From Saccharomyces uvarum (Eukaryota; Ascomycota; Saccharomycetes; Saccharomycetales; Saccharomycetaceae): DNA of 64,000 nt. The stretch lies in the NCBI GenBank assembly GCA_947243795.1, contig OX365943.1:806001-870000 (forward strand), in the 5' to 3' direction. Shown in pieces: positions 18,803-29,072 of the stretch (position 1 is the first letter of the stretch; every line of letters starts with the position of its first letter). The notes beneath the pieces are model-generated. The model worked only from the letters and a program-made list of their open reading frames with translations. It was not told the DNA's origin and searched no databases. Both the position numbers and the translations under genes were made by a program.

Positions 18803-20671
18803 TTATTCAATACTGTCAATGGAGTAATCTTTCTTGGACAATTTGTGTCTCAATTCCTTACCCCAGTAAGAGAATGCAAAAGGTAAAGCGATCATAGCAG
18901 TGGAGATGAAAGCCAATAACCAGGAACCCCAATGTAAGTTCAATTTGTGGTACATTTGAATGGTAAACAATGGGAAGGCAGCACCACCACAGGATCTTAA
19001 GAAAACCTTTGTAGCCAAAGCACTGGATGCATATTGGACGTAACAATCAATGATGTAGTTGTTTAGCGAATAATAAATCAACACCATACCAAAACCAAAA
19101 GCTAAACCAGCTGAAGCTGGACCGACCCAAATAATATGTTTATAAGAGGTGGCACCTAAAATCCAAAGGGCAATAGCAGCGAATGGAGCACCGATCTTGG
19201 CACCCATTAAACGATCTTCAGGAGTAGGTTTACGTTGTTTGACAATAGCTAGATACTTGTTTTCACAATAAAAGGTTGTGGCTAGGGCCCATAGAGCACC
19301 GATAACGATGGGAATGAACATTAATCCAACAAGGTTATCTTTGTAACCATACAATTCACCGAAAATGACAGGGAAGGCAAAGAAGAACGCATATAATAGA
19401 GAGTAAATCAAACACACGTAAAAGCAAGTAGCAACCAGGACGGGCTCGGTGACAGCAAAGTATAAAGGTCTTAGCAAACAAGCTCTCATCATTTCACTCA
19501 TACTAATACCTTGGGCTTCTTGTTCAGTCATGATCTTGGGGTTACCGGTCTCTTTTCTTAATCTGGCGGCTTTTCTCTTCAAGATAACTGGAGCGTATGT
19601 TTCTGGAATAAGAGAGGCCACAATCCACATAACACCTGCGAAGGCCATGTTGACCCAAAAGATCAGGTCCATACGGCCAGTGGAAACGGAAATGAAACCA
19701 TTAACTAATGGACCAACGACGGGACCAACATAAGGAGCAAAGGCAAAGAAGGCAATGGCTTTACCTCTAGTTTCACTGGGGAACATATCGGCGATGGACC
19801 CACCAACGAGACACAGACCGGAAGAGGACCAAACACCACATAAAAATCTACAGGCTAAAAGACAACCCAGATTTGGGGCCAATGCGCAAGGAATGTTGAA
19901 AATGACATAAAGACCCATAGACACAAAGTAAGCGATTCTTCTACCGTACAAGTCACTGACTGGAGACCAGATCAAAGGACCCAAGGAGAACCCGATGACC
20001 ATTAAGGAACACGATAAAATAGCGGCTTCCATACCGACGTGGAACTTTTTCTCGACGGTTCCTAGCCCACCACTGATACAAGCGGACCCGTAGGCGACGC
20101 AAATAACCAAGATGGATAACAGCACGGTGTAGGTCCAACGGATCCATCCGGGCCAGTTATGAGGGTTTTCTGGATCACCAGTGACAAAAGTGACGAACTC
20201 AATTTCTGGATCTAGATCCGGTGCCTCGTCGTTGGCACCGCTAGAGTCGCCTTCCTTGCCCTTTTCGTTATTGTCGCTTTCCAAGGCGTCTTCATTCGAA
20301 GAGGGCGAAGACGCACCATCGATCTGTCTTGTTCTTGTACGAGAGATCGCAGTCGATGTTCTACCTATGGAATGCAGAGTGGCCACGGGGACCAACCCCG
20401 TGGGGGTTTCTATAGTGTATTCCTCTGGGAAAATCTTATTCTTACTGGATTGAGGGGCATTGACGTCAGGAACGGGGGCCTTAGAGCTCACACCCATGTC
20501 TTGCAAGGACTTCACGGTTTCTGTCCGTGTCAGCTTCAGTTGGTTGGGACTCATTTCAGATTTGGAGCCTCTTTCTGAAGGGATATACTGTTGCGGCTGC
20601 TGGCTTTCCACATTAGACAGTGACGATGTCTCGTCTGAATTGAACGAGTTGATAGATTCCTGTCTGTTCAT
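18803..20671 (-). CDS. TPO3: Tpo3, plasma membrane polyamine/H+ antiporter (MFS DHA1)
   Basis: 622 residues, the same as S. cerevisiae. A cytoplasmic Ser/Asn/Asp-rich N-terminus of about 165 residues precedes 12 membrane helices (about 175-610). The MFS loop 2-3 motif reads SDLYGRRIAYF. Tpo3 expels spermine and contributes to weak-acid and drug tolerance. TPO2 is the whole-genome-duplication paralogue; the position between NCA2 and TDA6 gives TPO3. N-terminal Ser/Thr clusters fit kinase regulation. In S. cerevisiae the gene is activated by Haa1 under acid stress. The upstream gap is large (1.5 kb). Confidence 0.95.
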   Translation of the reverse strand: MNRQESINSFNSDETSSLSNVESQQPQQYIPSERGSKSEMSPNQLKLTRTETVKSLQDMGVSSKAPVPDVNAPQSSKNKIFPEEYTIETPTGLVPVATLHSIGRTSTAISRTRTRQIDGASSPSSNEDALESDNNEKGKEGDSSGANDEAPDLDPEIEFVTFVTGDPENPHNWPGWIRWTYTVLLSILVICVAYGSACISGGLGTVEKKFHVGMEAAILSCSLMVIGFSLGPLIWSPVSDLYGRRIAYFVSMGLYVIFNIPCALAPNLGCLLACRFLCGVWSSSGLCLVGGSIADMFPSETRGKAIAFFAFAPYVGPVVGPLVNGFISVSTGRMDLIFWVNMAFAGVMWIVASLIPETYAPVILKRKAARLRKETGNPKIMTEQEAQGISMSEMMRACLLRPLYFAVTEPVLVATCFYVCLIYSLLYAFFFAFPVIFGELYGYKDNLVGLMFIPIVIGALWALATTFYCENKYLAIVKQRKPTPEDRLMGAKIGAPFAAIALWILGATSYKHIIWVGPASAGLAFGFGMVLIYYSLNNYIIDCYVQYASSALATKVFLRSCGGAAFPLFTIQMYHKLNLHWGSWLLAFISTAMIALPFAFSYWGKELRHKLSKKDYSIDSIE

Positions 20672-22194
20672 TTCTGTTTAGTTTGGCTGGAGGGCGAGTA
20701 TTAATGCAGAATAGATGAGATAAATAGGAAAAAAGAATTAATATTATTAAAAACTAGGATCAAAATCAATGTATAATTATGGGTATGGCAATTAAAAGGA
20801 TTAGATGGGTAGGTTGAACGAAGACACAGAGAGCTGCACGAGAAAAGAAAGAATACAAAATGACTAGATCAACGATATCAGAATTATACAACACACGCAG
20901 AGATAAAAGAGCAAACACTTGGATTTTGTATTTGCCTGGAAGAGTAGTCGAGCTGTGTAGTAGGAGTAACAGAGAGTTAACAATTGCTAGGCTAAGCTGG
21001 CTACGAAGTAAAATGTGCTTACGCAAGAGGAGAAATTAAAAAGAGCCGGTAAAAGGGTACACGCCGGAAATGTTTAGATAGTTGAGCAACGATCGATTGC
21101 AAGATATATAAAAGAAACGAGCCAGCTCCACCACGGTTTGCGCAGATCCAAAACGACAAAAATGCATTAAGAAAAGATGAAAAAAATGGCTCTATGAATC
21201 AGGGATCATCATGGCTGCCGAAAACTACGCCGTTCTGTTTTTGTTTTTGTTTTCCCCTTTCCCCGTTTGGGCGAGACGAGTAAGCTATTCCGATCCGTTG
21301 GGCTCAGAGACTGCCGCAGCGCACAAGCCCGGCTGGTCCGTTTGGCCTCTTTAAACCCCTCGCCAGGCACACGCAGGTGAATTGCGAGCCAAGTAACCTA
21401 TACTCATTGCATCTGCGTGCACGGGCCATAATTAGCCCAGTGTTCATGAACACATTTGGTATGGGGTGGGCACAGATTGTAAATTTAAATTTCTCTGGAT
21501 GTAGTTACCCGGCGCGGTGCTCACCCGGCTCCGCGGCATTTTTTTTTTTTATTGGTTGCGTTTCTGGCTTCGGGGGCAAAGAAAGCAGCGTGGGAGCCCA
21601 CATGTATGTTATTATGTGGCCTCTTCGGGAGAATGCACGATCTTGTCTCGATTGGGCTAGTAGGACAGCTAATTAAGTTACTCTTTTTGGGCATGCGATT
21701 CCACTGGCCCGTCAGAAGTCGTATAGTGGACGCCCAGGAAAGTATTCGCTCTCAGAAGAATAGAAATACTTAAAATCTCGATTTAGTTACACGGCTACGG
21801 CGGAGTTGGAAGGAAGACAAATTGAAAAAAAAAAAAAGAGCGCATTATTAAGGTTTTGTGACTTCGTATTCCCCGTGATGTGAGAAAAAAGAAAAAATAA
21901 GGAAAGAACCCTTCTTTCGCAGGAAAGCGTACTCGTAGCGCATACGATAGATGCGAGTGCGAGATATACCTTCTACGTAATTGTATACCAAGCCAAGTGA
22001 AGAAAAAATGAAGGAAAAAAAAAGTTCCCGAAAAACGTGAATTGAAATCTTAAATCTACATAACATTTTCTCGAGTTTATAATAGAGCTGCCAATCTGCG
22101 ATTCACTACTTTCTAATGTATAATCTCGAGAGTTAGAAAGATTGCATTTTACCAACGGAAAAATAGGCAACACCAATTATAAACCCATCAGCGA
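20672..22194. promoter_or_regulatory. Long divergent intergenic region, TPO3 / TDA6
   Basis: 1.5 kb without a supported gene. A Reb1 core TTACCCG is at 21505-21511. A GC-rich patch at 21505-21540 includes TCCGCGGC (21540-21547), one base off the Pdr1/Pdr3 element TCCGCGGA. TTAAACCCCTCGCC and GAGGCG-like blocks near 21350 are candidates for Haa1 or STRE control. Frames inside are chance. Confidence 0.45.
21505..21511 (+). promoter_or_regulatory. Reb1 binding site
   Basis: Exact TTACCCG core in the middle of the TPO3-TDA6 divergent region; likely a nucleosome-free anchor. A single short motif, so confidence is moderate. Confidence 0.5.
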
Positions 22195-23598
22195 ATGCGT
22201 TGTGTAACACCGCAGATATTGCTATGGTTGTTGATAATGATCGTAAGCGTGATAGACGCGCTCGTCCTTCCGCCCTTGGAAGACTACGATCCATTGGAGC
22301 CGCTAATGAAAAGGGACACATCCACATCGCAGCACAGCAAAGTCAAATTCGGCAATCGATTGCCGCCCATACTAAACCCCTCCGATGTCACAGAAGATCA
22401 GAGATCTTTGCATGTGCCGGGAGAAATCCCGTCTTATGTCATTGATCATTGTCCCTTGGTCCATCTATATAGCGAAGAGAAGTACTGGCCCTCAGATATT
22501 GCCGAGTTTGTGCAAAACTTCCAGATCAAGGACAAGCACGGCAATTCCATGCCCACTCACGAAAACTTGACACTGCATGATTTGAAGGCGGAGTACAGCG
22601 CAGATTTGCTGGCCAACGGAACTGAGATCCGTATTCCCAGCAGCGACGTGTTTTTGACGAGTTTGGATGATTTCGACAAAGATCCCAAGTGGTTGCTGGG
22701 TCACCCGCCAGAATACGGAACGGGCCACAACTCCAAGGCGCCTGCAGTCCTATTCGTAGTCGACAAGGGTAACGGATGGGTCGATGCATTTTGGTTTTTC
22801 TTCTATCCGTTCAACCATGGTCCCTTCATCATGGGACAGGGTCCCTGGGGCAGCCACGTCGGTGACTGGGAGCACTCTTTGGTCAGGTTCCACAATGGTG
22901 TCCCCAAATATTTTTGGATGAGCGCGCATTCTAGTGGTACAGGCTACAGATACGAAGCTGTTGAAAAATTCAAGAAGCTGAGTAAAGGAAAACGGCAAGA
23001 TGACAAAATTGACGAGGACACCGTACTTCAAAGACCGCTGATTTTTAGTGCGAGAGGCACTCATGCCAATTACGCTTCCGTCGGACAACATGCTCACGAT
23101 ATTCCCTTTTTTTTCATGCCCTTGAGTGATTTTACCGATCGCGGGCCCTTATGGGATCCATCTCTGAACTTTTATTCCTACACATATGACGGTAAAAGTG
23201 TGACCCCTTCCACAGAGAGAGAAGAATCTCTGGGCTTGGATTGGTTACATTTCCAAGGGGGTTGGGGTAATAAACAACTACCACCTAAGGATCCAAGACA
23301 AAAATGGTGTTTAGGCCAATGGAAGTATATTGGAGGTCCTCGCGGGCCCCTATTCAAGAAGATGGAGAGATTGAACCTATGTGGCGGGGTGAAAAAATGG
23401 AATTTCTGGAATGGCGGGTGCCCTGCTAGGAGATTGATTAAGAAAGCTGAGGGCCTGGATGCTGAAACGACAGAACTTATGGGTGACAATTGCGGTGTCT
23501 TGCTATACAAGATTAGACCGCGGTGGCTGAGAAGTATTCTCAGACTTTTAATGTGGAGAGGCATGCTGTGCTCTCTTATGGAGTTCTTCACCAATTGA
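22195..23598 (+). CDS. TDA6: Tda6, Vps62-family secretory/vacuolar protein
   Basis: 467 residues, as in S. cerevisiae YPR157W. An N-terminal signal sequence (about 1-22, LLWLLIMIVSVIDALVL) is followed by a lumenal Vps62 (DUF946-type) domain. Clear family segments are WVDAFWFFFYPFNHGP, GDWEHSLVRF, ARGTHANYASVG and WLHFQGGWGNKQLPP. The His and Asp/Trp residues in GDWEH are conserved in the family. The paralogue VPS62 acts in cytoplasm-to-vacuole protein targeting; TDA6 itself has only a drug-sensitivity phenotype (topoisomerase-induced damage). The enzymatic role is unknown. Confidence 0.94.
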   Translation: MRCVTPQILLWLLIMIVSVIDALVLPPLEDYDPLEPLMKRDTSTSQHSKVKFGNRLPPILNPSDVTEDQRSLHVPGEIPSYVIDHCPLVHLYSEEKYWPSDIAEFVQNFQIKDKHGNSMPTHENLTLHDLKAEYSADLLANGTEIRIPSSDVFLTSLDDFDKDPKWLLGHPPEYGTGHNSKAPAVLFVVDKGNGWVDAFWFFFYPFNHGPFIMGQGPWGSHVGDWEHSLVRFHNGVPKYFWMSAHSSGTGYRYEAVEKFKKLSKGKRQDDKIDEDTVLQRPLIFSARGTHANYASVGQHAHDIPFFFMPLSDFTDRGPLWDPSLNFYSYTYDGKSVTPSTEREESLGLDWLHFQGGWGNKQLPPKDPRQKWCLGQWKYIGGPRGPLFKKMERLNLCGGVKKWNFWNGGCPARRLIKKAEGLDAETTELMGDNCGVLLYKIRPRWLRSILRLLMWRGMLCSLMEFFTN

Positions 23599-24174
23599 AA
23601 AAAAGAACTTGATGTCATGAAACGCTCGAAGTGTACTTTAACGAAAATTAATTCTACAACTAAAATAATATTTAATACCTAATGCTTATATTAATATTTA
23701 ATGATTTGCTATTCTTTACAATGTGATCTTTCTATGTTATGGCAACAAAACTTAAAAAAAAAGCACAATTGCAGAACAGGAACGCTCATACAAAGGGATC
23801 CCTATGAAGTAAAAATAAGCATAATGACGACCAATTTTACTTTTATTAACTTCGCGTTGCCAGATCTGTTTTGTTTGTTTATATTTATTTGTTTACTTTT
23901 CCTTCTCTATTTGATAGCGCCACATGGTGCTCAGGATATGGAAGAAATTTGACATCGCCCGAAGAACGCGGGAGAATGTCATAGAAAAAAAAAAGAGGGA
24001 ACTTTCTTGTAAGAAAAAAGCTGCGATAGATCAGATAGTCTATTAATTTTTCCAGCGTCTATTTTTTTTTCTAAATAAAAAAACCATCTTTATAAGATAT
24101 AGCAAAGCTCTGCCCGCTTGTTTAATCAGCACACCAAGTTTGACAAAGCACACCATAGAATAGAAATACATTCA
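23599..24174. promoter_or_regulatory. TDA6-CUR1 intergenic region, candidate origin
   Basis: 576 AT-rich bases. TTTATATTTA at 23878-23887 gives a 15/17 match to the extended origin consensus. A GAACTTTC inverted pair (23999-24006), about 170 bases before CUR1, is HSE-like. The origin of this region in S. cerevisiae is, as I recall, near here, but I cannot confirm that. Confidence 0.4.
23878..23887 (+). other. Extended ARS consensus-like element (candidate origin)
   Basis: TTTGTTTATATTTATTT around this core matches the extended 17-base consensus at 15 of 17 positions, in AT-rich DNA between TDA6 and CUR1. Position and base composition are right for an origin, but no B elements can be proven by eye. 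Confidence 0.35.
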
Positions 24175-24993
24175 ATGGCTACCGCGTGCATTTTTCAGCC
24201 TAGCCTTCTTGAGGTTAATGCGTCTAATGAGCCCTCCAATATGATTCGCAAAAGAAGAAAAATACAACAACCACAACCAGGATTATTACTCCGAGAGAAC
24301 AAACTTCAACCACAGATATTTTTGCGGAACCTAAATCACTGTTACATACTCTCACTTTATAAGGAAATCACATGCCAACTCATTGCAGAAATTCTACACA
24401 AAAAAATATCCAAGATATGGGGGAAAGTCTACATACCGTCTTATGAACTGATATCGGATAGTCATGGAAACCAGCTTTATGTGGAACAAGGCGTGGACGA
24501 AAATAAGCTCGCCTCGGAAATAATGAAGAGACTTAACCCCAACCTTATTGATTCAGAAGCCACTCAAATATTATTTGACGATTACCATATAGAATTTTCA
24601 CACATGGGGGATGGTATCAGCATATCCAGTTTAAGCGATCGTTTTCATAAGGACTTTTCTTTCAATAATGCAATCACTGGTACGTCCAAACTCCGTGGGA
24701 CAAGTGTATGCGCCGATAGCGGTGGAACAATATATGGCGTTATGCAGATTGAAATTCCTATCGAGGGGAATAGCTTACAAGCCGAGCGTACCTTCGGTGG
24801 GTTCTCAACTGTCCACAATCAGACGGAAGAACCCAGTGATACAGAACAAGAAATAAGAGTCTTTAATATGAGTCGACAGAATCAAGAGAATATAGTTAGA
24901 AGGGAGATTACAAGAAGATTGAAAGGACATGGGGAACTATACGGCCATCGAAAAAACATGCGAAGCGCTTCGATAAGAAAAGCAAAAAAATAG
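24175..24993 (+). CDS. CUR1: Cur1, nuclear sorting factor for misfolded proteins
   Basis: 272 residues from the ATG at 24175 (an upstream in-frame ATG at 24118 adds 19 residues that I judge not conserved). The start MATACIFQPSLLEVNAS and blocks such as IRKRRKIQQPQ, KEITCQLIAEI, KVYIPSYELISD and LFDDYH match Cur1 as I remember it, but much of the rest differs. Cur1 binds the Hsp40 Sis1 and directs aggregated proteins to the nucleus; BTN2 is the paralogue. IRKRRK near residue 23 is a likely nuclear signal. The C-terminus has a basic extension of about 20 residues (HRKNMRSASIRKAKK) beyond the S. cerevisiae end that I recall. Confidence 0.88.
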   Translation: MATACIFQPSLLEVNASNEPSNMIRKRRKIQQPQPGLLLRENKLQPQIFLRNLNHCYILSLYKEITCQLIAEILHKKISKIWGKVYIPSYELISDSHGNQLYVEQGVDENKLASEIMKRLNPNLIDSEATQILFDDYHIEFSHMGDGISISSLSDRFHKDFSFNNAITGTSKLRGTSVCADSGGTIYGVMQIEIPIEGNSLQAERTFGGFSTVHNQTEEPSDTEQEIRVFNMSRQNQENIVRREITRRLKGHGELYGHRKNMRSASIRKAKK

Positions 24994-25687
24994 CCGATCT
25001 CTTCTTGATTTACTACGGACACTTCATATTCTAATTCTACTACTTTAAATATCAATTTAATATATTCATACATGAAAAAAAAACAGCATCTACAATTTAG
25101 AAAGCACTACTCAGCCAGTTCACAGGTGCTGTTATGCAGAAAAATTACCGCAGTATTAATATCCCGCTTACGCGCTTCATAAGAATGTTTATGTCAGAAC
25201 CGACAAAAGGGGAGAATTATGCGGTGTTATTGTGGAAGCCAATTCTTCATAAACTCAACGGTCTACTATGAAACGAGTAACTTGTTCTGGCATACAATGG
25301 GAAGCGCAGGAAATAATGCACACCGAATCCGAATGAAGAGGATACATAATGTAATTGGAGTTTAGTAAGTAGTAAGAAGTCCCTTCTTGAATTATGTCTG
25401 AGAGGCGTACACATCTGACTGGTTATAAGAAACCCGATACTACGAGCATAGTCCAGGACTGAATAACAAGGCATCAGGTATAGCTCATCACCCTACGTAT
25501 TGATAGATCCTTAACTTTATTTCCACTAATTAACAGATTCGGTTATTTGTGTGTGATCCAGCTTTTTACTGTATATGAATAATTAATTATTCCAACACGC
25601 AACTGTTTAGCCAATGTGTACATGTTAAAGCCTAGTAACTCTTTCTCATAAGATGCACTTCTCTCTTCTCTTTTTCAAGAAATACAT
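24994..25687. other. CUR1 to tRNA-Ala spacer
   Basis: 694 bases with no coding frame that I can support. The main content is a possible minus-strand solo LTR (25225-25597), listed separately, ending 90 bases upstream of the tRNA gene. A-run at 25075-25083. Confidence 0.5.
25225..25597 (-). mobile_element. Possible solo LTR, Ty4 tau-like size
   Basis: On the minus strand a 373-base segment starts TGTTGGAATAATT, the 5' end shared by delta and tau LTRs, and could end CACAATAACA, giving TGTT...AACA inverted ends. The length is close to tau (about 371). It lies 90 bases upstream of tRNA-Ala(AGC), the usual insertion zone. I see no internal genes and no target duplication. The internal sequence was not recognised, so the family is tentative. 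It is an old relic if real. Confidence 0.4.
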
Positions 25688-25760
25688 GGGCGTGTGGCGT
25701 AGTCGGTAGCGCGCTCCCTTAGCATGGGAGAGGTCTCCGGTTCGATTCCGGACTCGTCCA
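25688..25760 (+). tRNA. tA(AGC): tRNA-Ala (anticodon AGC)
   Basis: A 73-base cloverleaf with acceptor stem GGGCGTG, anticodon stem-loop CTCCCTTAGCATGGGAG (anticodon AGC), T arm CCGGTTCGATTCCGG and A discriminator. There is no intron. A T5 run at 25766-25770 terminates Pol III. Confidence 0.97.
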
Positions 25761-26405
25761 TTTCTTTTTGGAATATTTTTGCTACCCCTCCTGTGGCTAT
25801 TAATATGGGCTGGCCGTATGGAAGGATCAAAATTTTGTGGCTCAGTGATTTTCGTTTTAAACTTTTCTTTTTCTGCTCCGCCCGCGGAATAACGCGACCC
25901 AAAAGGCGTTTTTACCCGCAAAACGCCAAATTTTGGTCCTGAAACGGTAAATTCTAGACTTTAGATCATGTACGCTACCAAGAATTTTCTTTTTTTCTCT
26001 TCAAAATTATGATCAGATCAAAAGTTAACGCTATTTTTGGTGAAACACAGAATAAATCAGGTTTAGATAAAATTTGACTAGCAACAGTCGAAAAACAACA
26101 ACCGTTAAAATACTTTTGAACAATAAAACTTGACGGTTTTCCATAAAAAAAGACCTTAGGAATAACAAACACTTTTCCACGTATTTTTTTTCAACTCAAA
26201 GGCTTAGTATCAAGTGTGTGCGAGAAAGCTGTTTATTGTTATTATATTGTTTATCCTGTCGTATTAGTGTTTGTTATTGTTTGTTTACAAATCTACTGTT
26301 GTTAATATATCTCCACTAAGGCAAAACAGTAGCTGCACATCATTTTCTCTCGTTAAGATCGTCTAAAGTTTACAAACCAGGTATATTACTCGCTCCTTTA
26401 TCATT
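25761..26405 (+). promoter_or_regulatory. KRE6 upstream region
   Basis: 645 bases between tRNA-Ala and KRE6. A Reb1 core TTACCCG is at 25912-25918. T- and TG-rich tracts at 26220-26300 include TTTATTGTTATTATATTG. No other gene is seen. Confidence 0.5.
25912..25918 (+). promoter_or_regulatory. Reb1 binding site
   Basis: Exact TTACCCG core, 488 bases before the KRE6 start and about 150 bases after tRNA-Ala. Possible insulator between the Pol III and Pol II units. Confidence 0.5.
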
Positions 26406-28565
26406 ATGCCGTTAAGAGACCTGACAGGAACACACAACTTTAGTAGCACAAACCTGGACACAGAAGGTACAGACAGTAACCGTGATCCTCCTTCTCTTTC
26501 TCCATCACCATCTTTTGCACAGCTGCATGGCAACACCAACAACGATGCTGCTCTTACAAACCCTTTTATAGGTAGTGACGAAGAATCTGGTGGACGCGAC
26601 GGAGAGTCTCTTTCTTCTTCTGTTCACTATCAGCCACAGGGGAGTGATTCTTCACTACTCCATGATAACTCCCGTCTAGATATAAATCAAAATAGTGGCA
26701 TAGCTGATTACAAAGGTTACTATTCAAAAAATAATAGTAGAGTCGTGAGCACAGCCAACGATAACTCATTTCTTCAACCACCACATAGGACTATAGCCTC
26801 GTCTCCTTCTTTAAATTCTAGTTTTTCCAAGAACGACATTCTGTCGCCTCCTGAATTCGACAGATATCCCTTGGTAGGTTCTAGAGTTGCTTCTATGACT
26901 CAACTGAACCACCAAGGCCGTTCACCATCGTCATCTCCAGGTAATGAATCATCCGCATCATTCTCTTCTAATCCATTTTTGGGTGAACAAGATTTCTCTC
27001 CATTCGGTGGTTATCCTGCGTCATCTTTCCCACTTATGATGGATGAAAAGGAAGAAGATGATTACTTACATAATCCCGACCCTGAAGAAGAAGCCAGATT
27101 AGATAGAAGAAGGTTCATTGATGACTTTAAATACATGGATAAAAGGTCCGCTAGTGGGTTTGCTGGTATTTTGCTTTTGTTCATAGCAGCTGTCTTCATT
27201 TTTATTGTTTTACCAGCGCTCACTTTCACAGGTGCCATTAGCCACGGAACAGATGTTGAAGAAGTTACATATTTGACCCTGTATGAATATCCCCAATTAT
27301 CCGCCATTAGAACATCTCTAGTCGACCCAGATACGCCAGATACTGCCAAGACAAGAGAAGCCAAAGATGGCTCCGACTGGGAATTAGTATTTTCCGATGA
27401 ATTCAATGCAGAAGGTAGGACATTCTATGATGGAGATGACCCATATTGGACAGCCCCCGATGTTCATTATGATGCCACCAAGGATTTAGAATGGTATACT
27501 CCGGATGCTTCCACTACAGTAAATGGTACTTTGCAATTGAGAATGGATGCTTTCAAAAATCATGGCTTATATTACAGATCAGGTATGCTACAAAGCTGGA
27601 ATAAAGTTTGTTTCACACAAGGTGCTTTGGAAATCTCTGCCAATTTACCAAACTATGGTCGTGTTTCAGGTCTGTGGCCCGGTATGTGGACCATGGGTAA
27701 TTTAGGTAGACCAGGTTATCTAGCAAGTACTCAAGGTGTTTGGCCATATTCTTATGAAGCATGTGATGCTGGTATTACACCAAACCAAAGTTCTCCAGAT
27801 GGTATTTCTTTTCTACCGGGACAAAAACTGAGTATTTGTACTTGTGATGGCGAAGCTCATCCAAACCAAGGTGTTGGTAGAGGAGCTCCAGAAATTGATG
27901 TTTTGGAAGGTGAAACTGACACCAAGCTTGCTGTCGGTGTAGCCTCTCAATCTTTACAAATTGCACCTTTTGATATTTGGTATATGCCAGATTACGATTT
28001 CATTGAGGTCTACAATTTCTCAACAACAACAATGAACACTTATGCTGGTGGTCCCTTCCAACAAGCCGTGTCTGCTGTTTCCACCTTAAATATAACTTGG
28101 TATGAATTTGGTGAATATGCCGGTTATTTCCAAAAGTACGCCATCGAATATTTAAACGATGACGACAACGGTTATATCCGTTGGTTTGTTGGTGATAACC
28201 CAACCTTCACCATTTACGCTACGTCTTTGCACCCTACTGGTAATATTGATTGGAGAAGAATCAGTAAAGAGCCAATGTCGGTGGTGCTGAACTTGGGTAT
28301 CTCTAACAATTGGGCTTATATTGATTGGCAATATATTTTCTTCCCAGTGGTCATGTCGATTGACTATGTCAGAATATACCAACCCAGTAATGCCAAATCC
28401 ATTACATGTGATCCAGAAGACTTTCCAACATATGATTATATTCAGGCGCACTTAAATGCATACGAAAATGCAAACCTAACGACATGGGAAGCTGCCGGCT
28501 ACACGTTCCCTAAGAATGTCCTAACTGGTAGCTGTTCTAGTTCCAAATTCAAACTATCTTCATAA
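26406..28565 (+). CDS. KRE6: Kre6, beta-1,6-glucan synthesis protein (GH16-like)
   Basis: 719 residues (720 in S. cerevisiae). A type II membrane protein: a Ser/Asn-rich cytosolic N-terminus of about 245 residues, one transmembrane segment near 252-275 (GILLLFIAAVFIFIVLP), then a lumenal GH16-related (SKN1/KRE6) domain. The catalytic-type motif APEIDVLEGE lies near 494-503. WPGMWTMGNLGRPGY is also typical. Kre6 works in the ER/Golgi and at sites of growth in beta-1,6-glucan assembly. SKN1 is the paralogue; synteny gives KRE6. Several N-x-S/T sites lie in the lumenal part. Confidence 0.96.
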   Translation: MPLRDLTGTHNFSSTNLDTEGTDSNRDPPSLSPSPSFAQLHGNTNNDAALTNPFIGSDEESGGRDGESLSSSVHYQPQGSDSSLLHDNSRLDINQNSGIADYKGYYSKNNSRVVSTANDNSFLQPPHRTIASSPSLNSSFSKNDILSPPEFDRYPLVGSRVASMTQLNHQGRSPSSSPGNESSASFSSNPFLGEQDFSPFGGYPASSFPLMMDEKEEDDYLHNPDPEEEARLDRRRFIDDFKYMDKRSASGFAGILLLFIAAVFIFIVLPALTFTGAISHGTDVEEVTYLTLYEYPQLSAIRTSLVDPDTPDTAKTREAKDGSDWELVFSDEFNAEGRTFYDGDDPYWTAPDVHYDATKDLEWYTPDASTTVNGTLQLRMDAFKNHGLYYRSGMLQSWNKVCFTQGALEISANLPNYGRVSGLWPGMWTMGNLGRPGYLASTQGVWPYSYEACDAGITPNQSSPDGISFLPGQKLSICTCDGEAHPNQGVGRGAPEIDVLEGETDTKLAVGVASQSLQIAPFDIWYMPDYDFIEVYNFSTTTMNTYAGGPFQQAVSAVSTLNITWYEFGEYAGYFQKYAIEYLNDDDNGYIRWFVGDNPTFTIYATSLHPTGNIDWRRISKEPMSVVLNLGISNNWAYIDWQYIFFPVVMSIDYVRIYQPSNAKSITCDPEDFPTYDYIQAHLNAYENANLTTWEAAGYTFPKNVLTGSCSSSKFKLSS

Positions 28566-29072
28566 GCGAGCTAACTTGAAAGTCATCGACTTGGAACTAT
28601 TTGTTACCATGACAATAAGAGAATACTGTACCAAAAATCAAGGAAAAGGAAAAGGAAAAGTCAATTACAGTGCATACATTCTTCTTTTTTGAAGGAAAAA
28701 AAGAAAAATGAAAGAAACTTTATTCAGATTCGGTCATAATAGAAAATTATAGTATACTAAGGCAGTTGGCGTTCCACACATAAGGGACCCCACCCACATC
28801 TCTCGATGCCTTTTTTTATTTTTTTTATATATATTTTCACGGGAGAGAACTTTACTTCAGCGTCTGCTAATACAAGTATATACATTTATCGATATACTGA
28901 TTATTAGAAAACTTTAAATACACATCGTTAATTTCGTAGGAATACAATTACGCACGTTTTTTTTCATTTGACCTTTAAGCATACGCTAGGAGAAAGGCCG
29001 TTATTTTATTGCGATAGAACCAGTCGAAGCGAGCTCGGCGGCTAACTGGCTTCCTGTTTAATATAAAAACAA
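28566..29072. other. KRE6 to tRNA-Gly spacer
   Basis: 507 bases. A short AAGGAA/AAGGAAAAG run lies near 28640-28660, and AT-rich tracts at 28805-28835. I found no LTR end and no gene. Confidence 0.45.
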
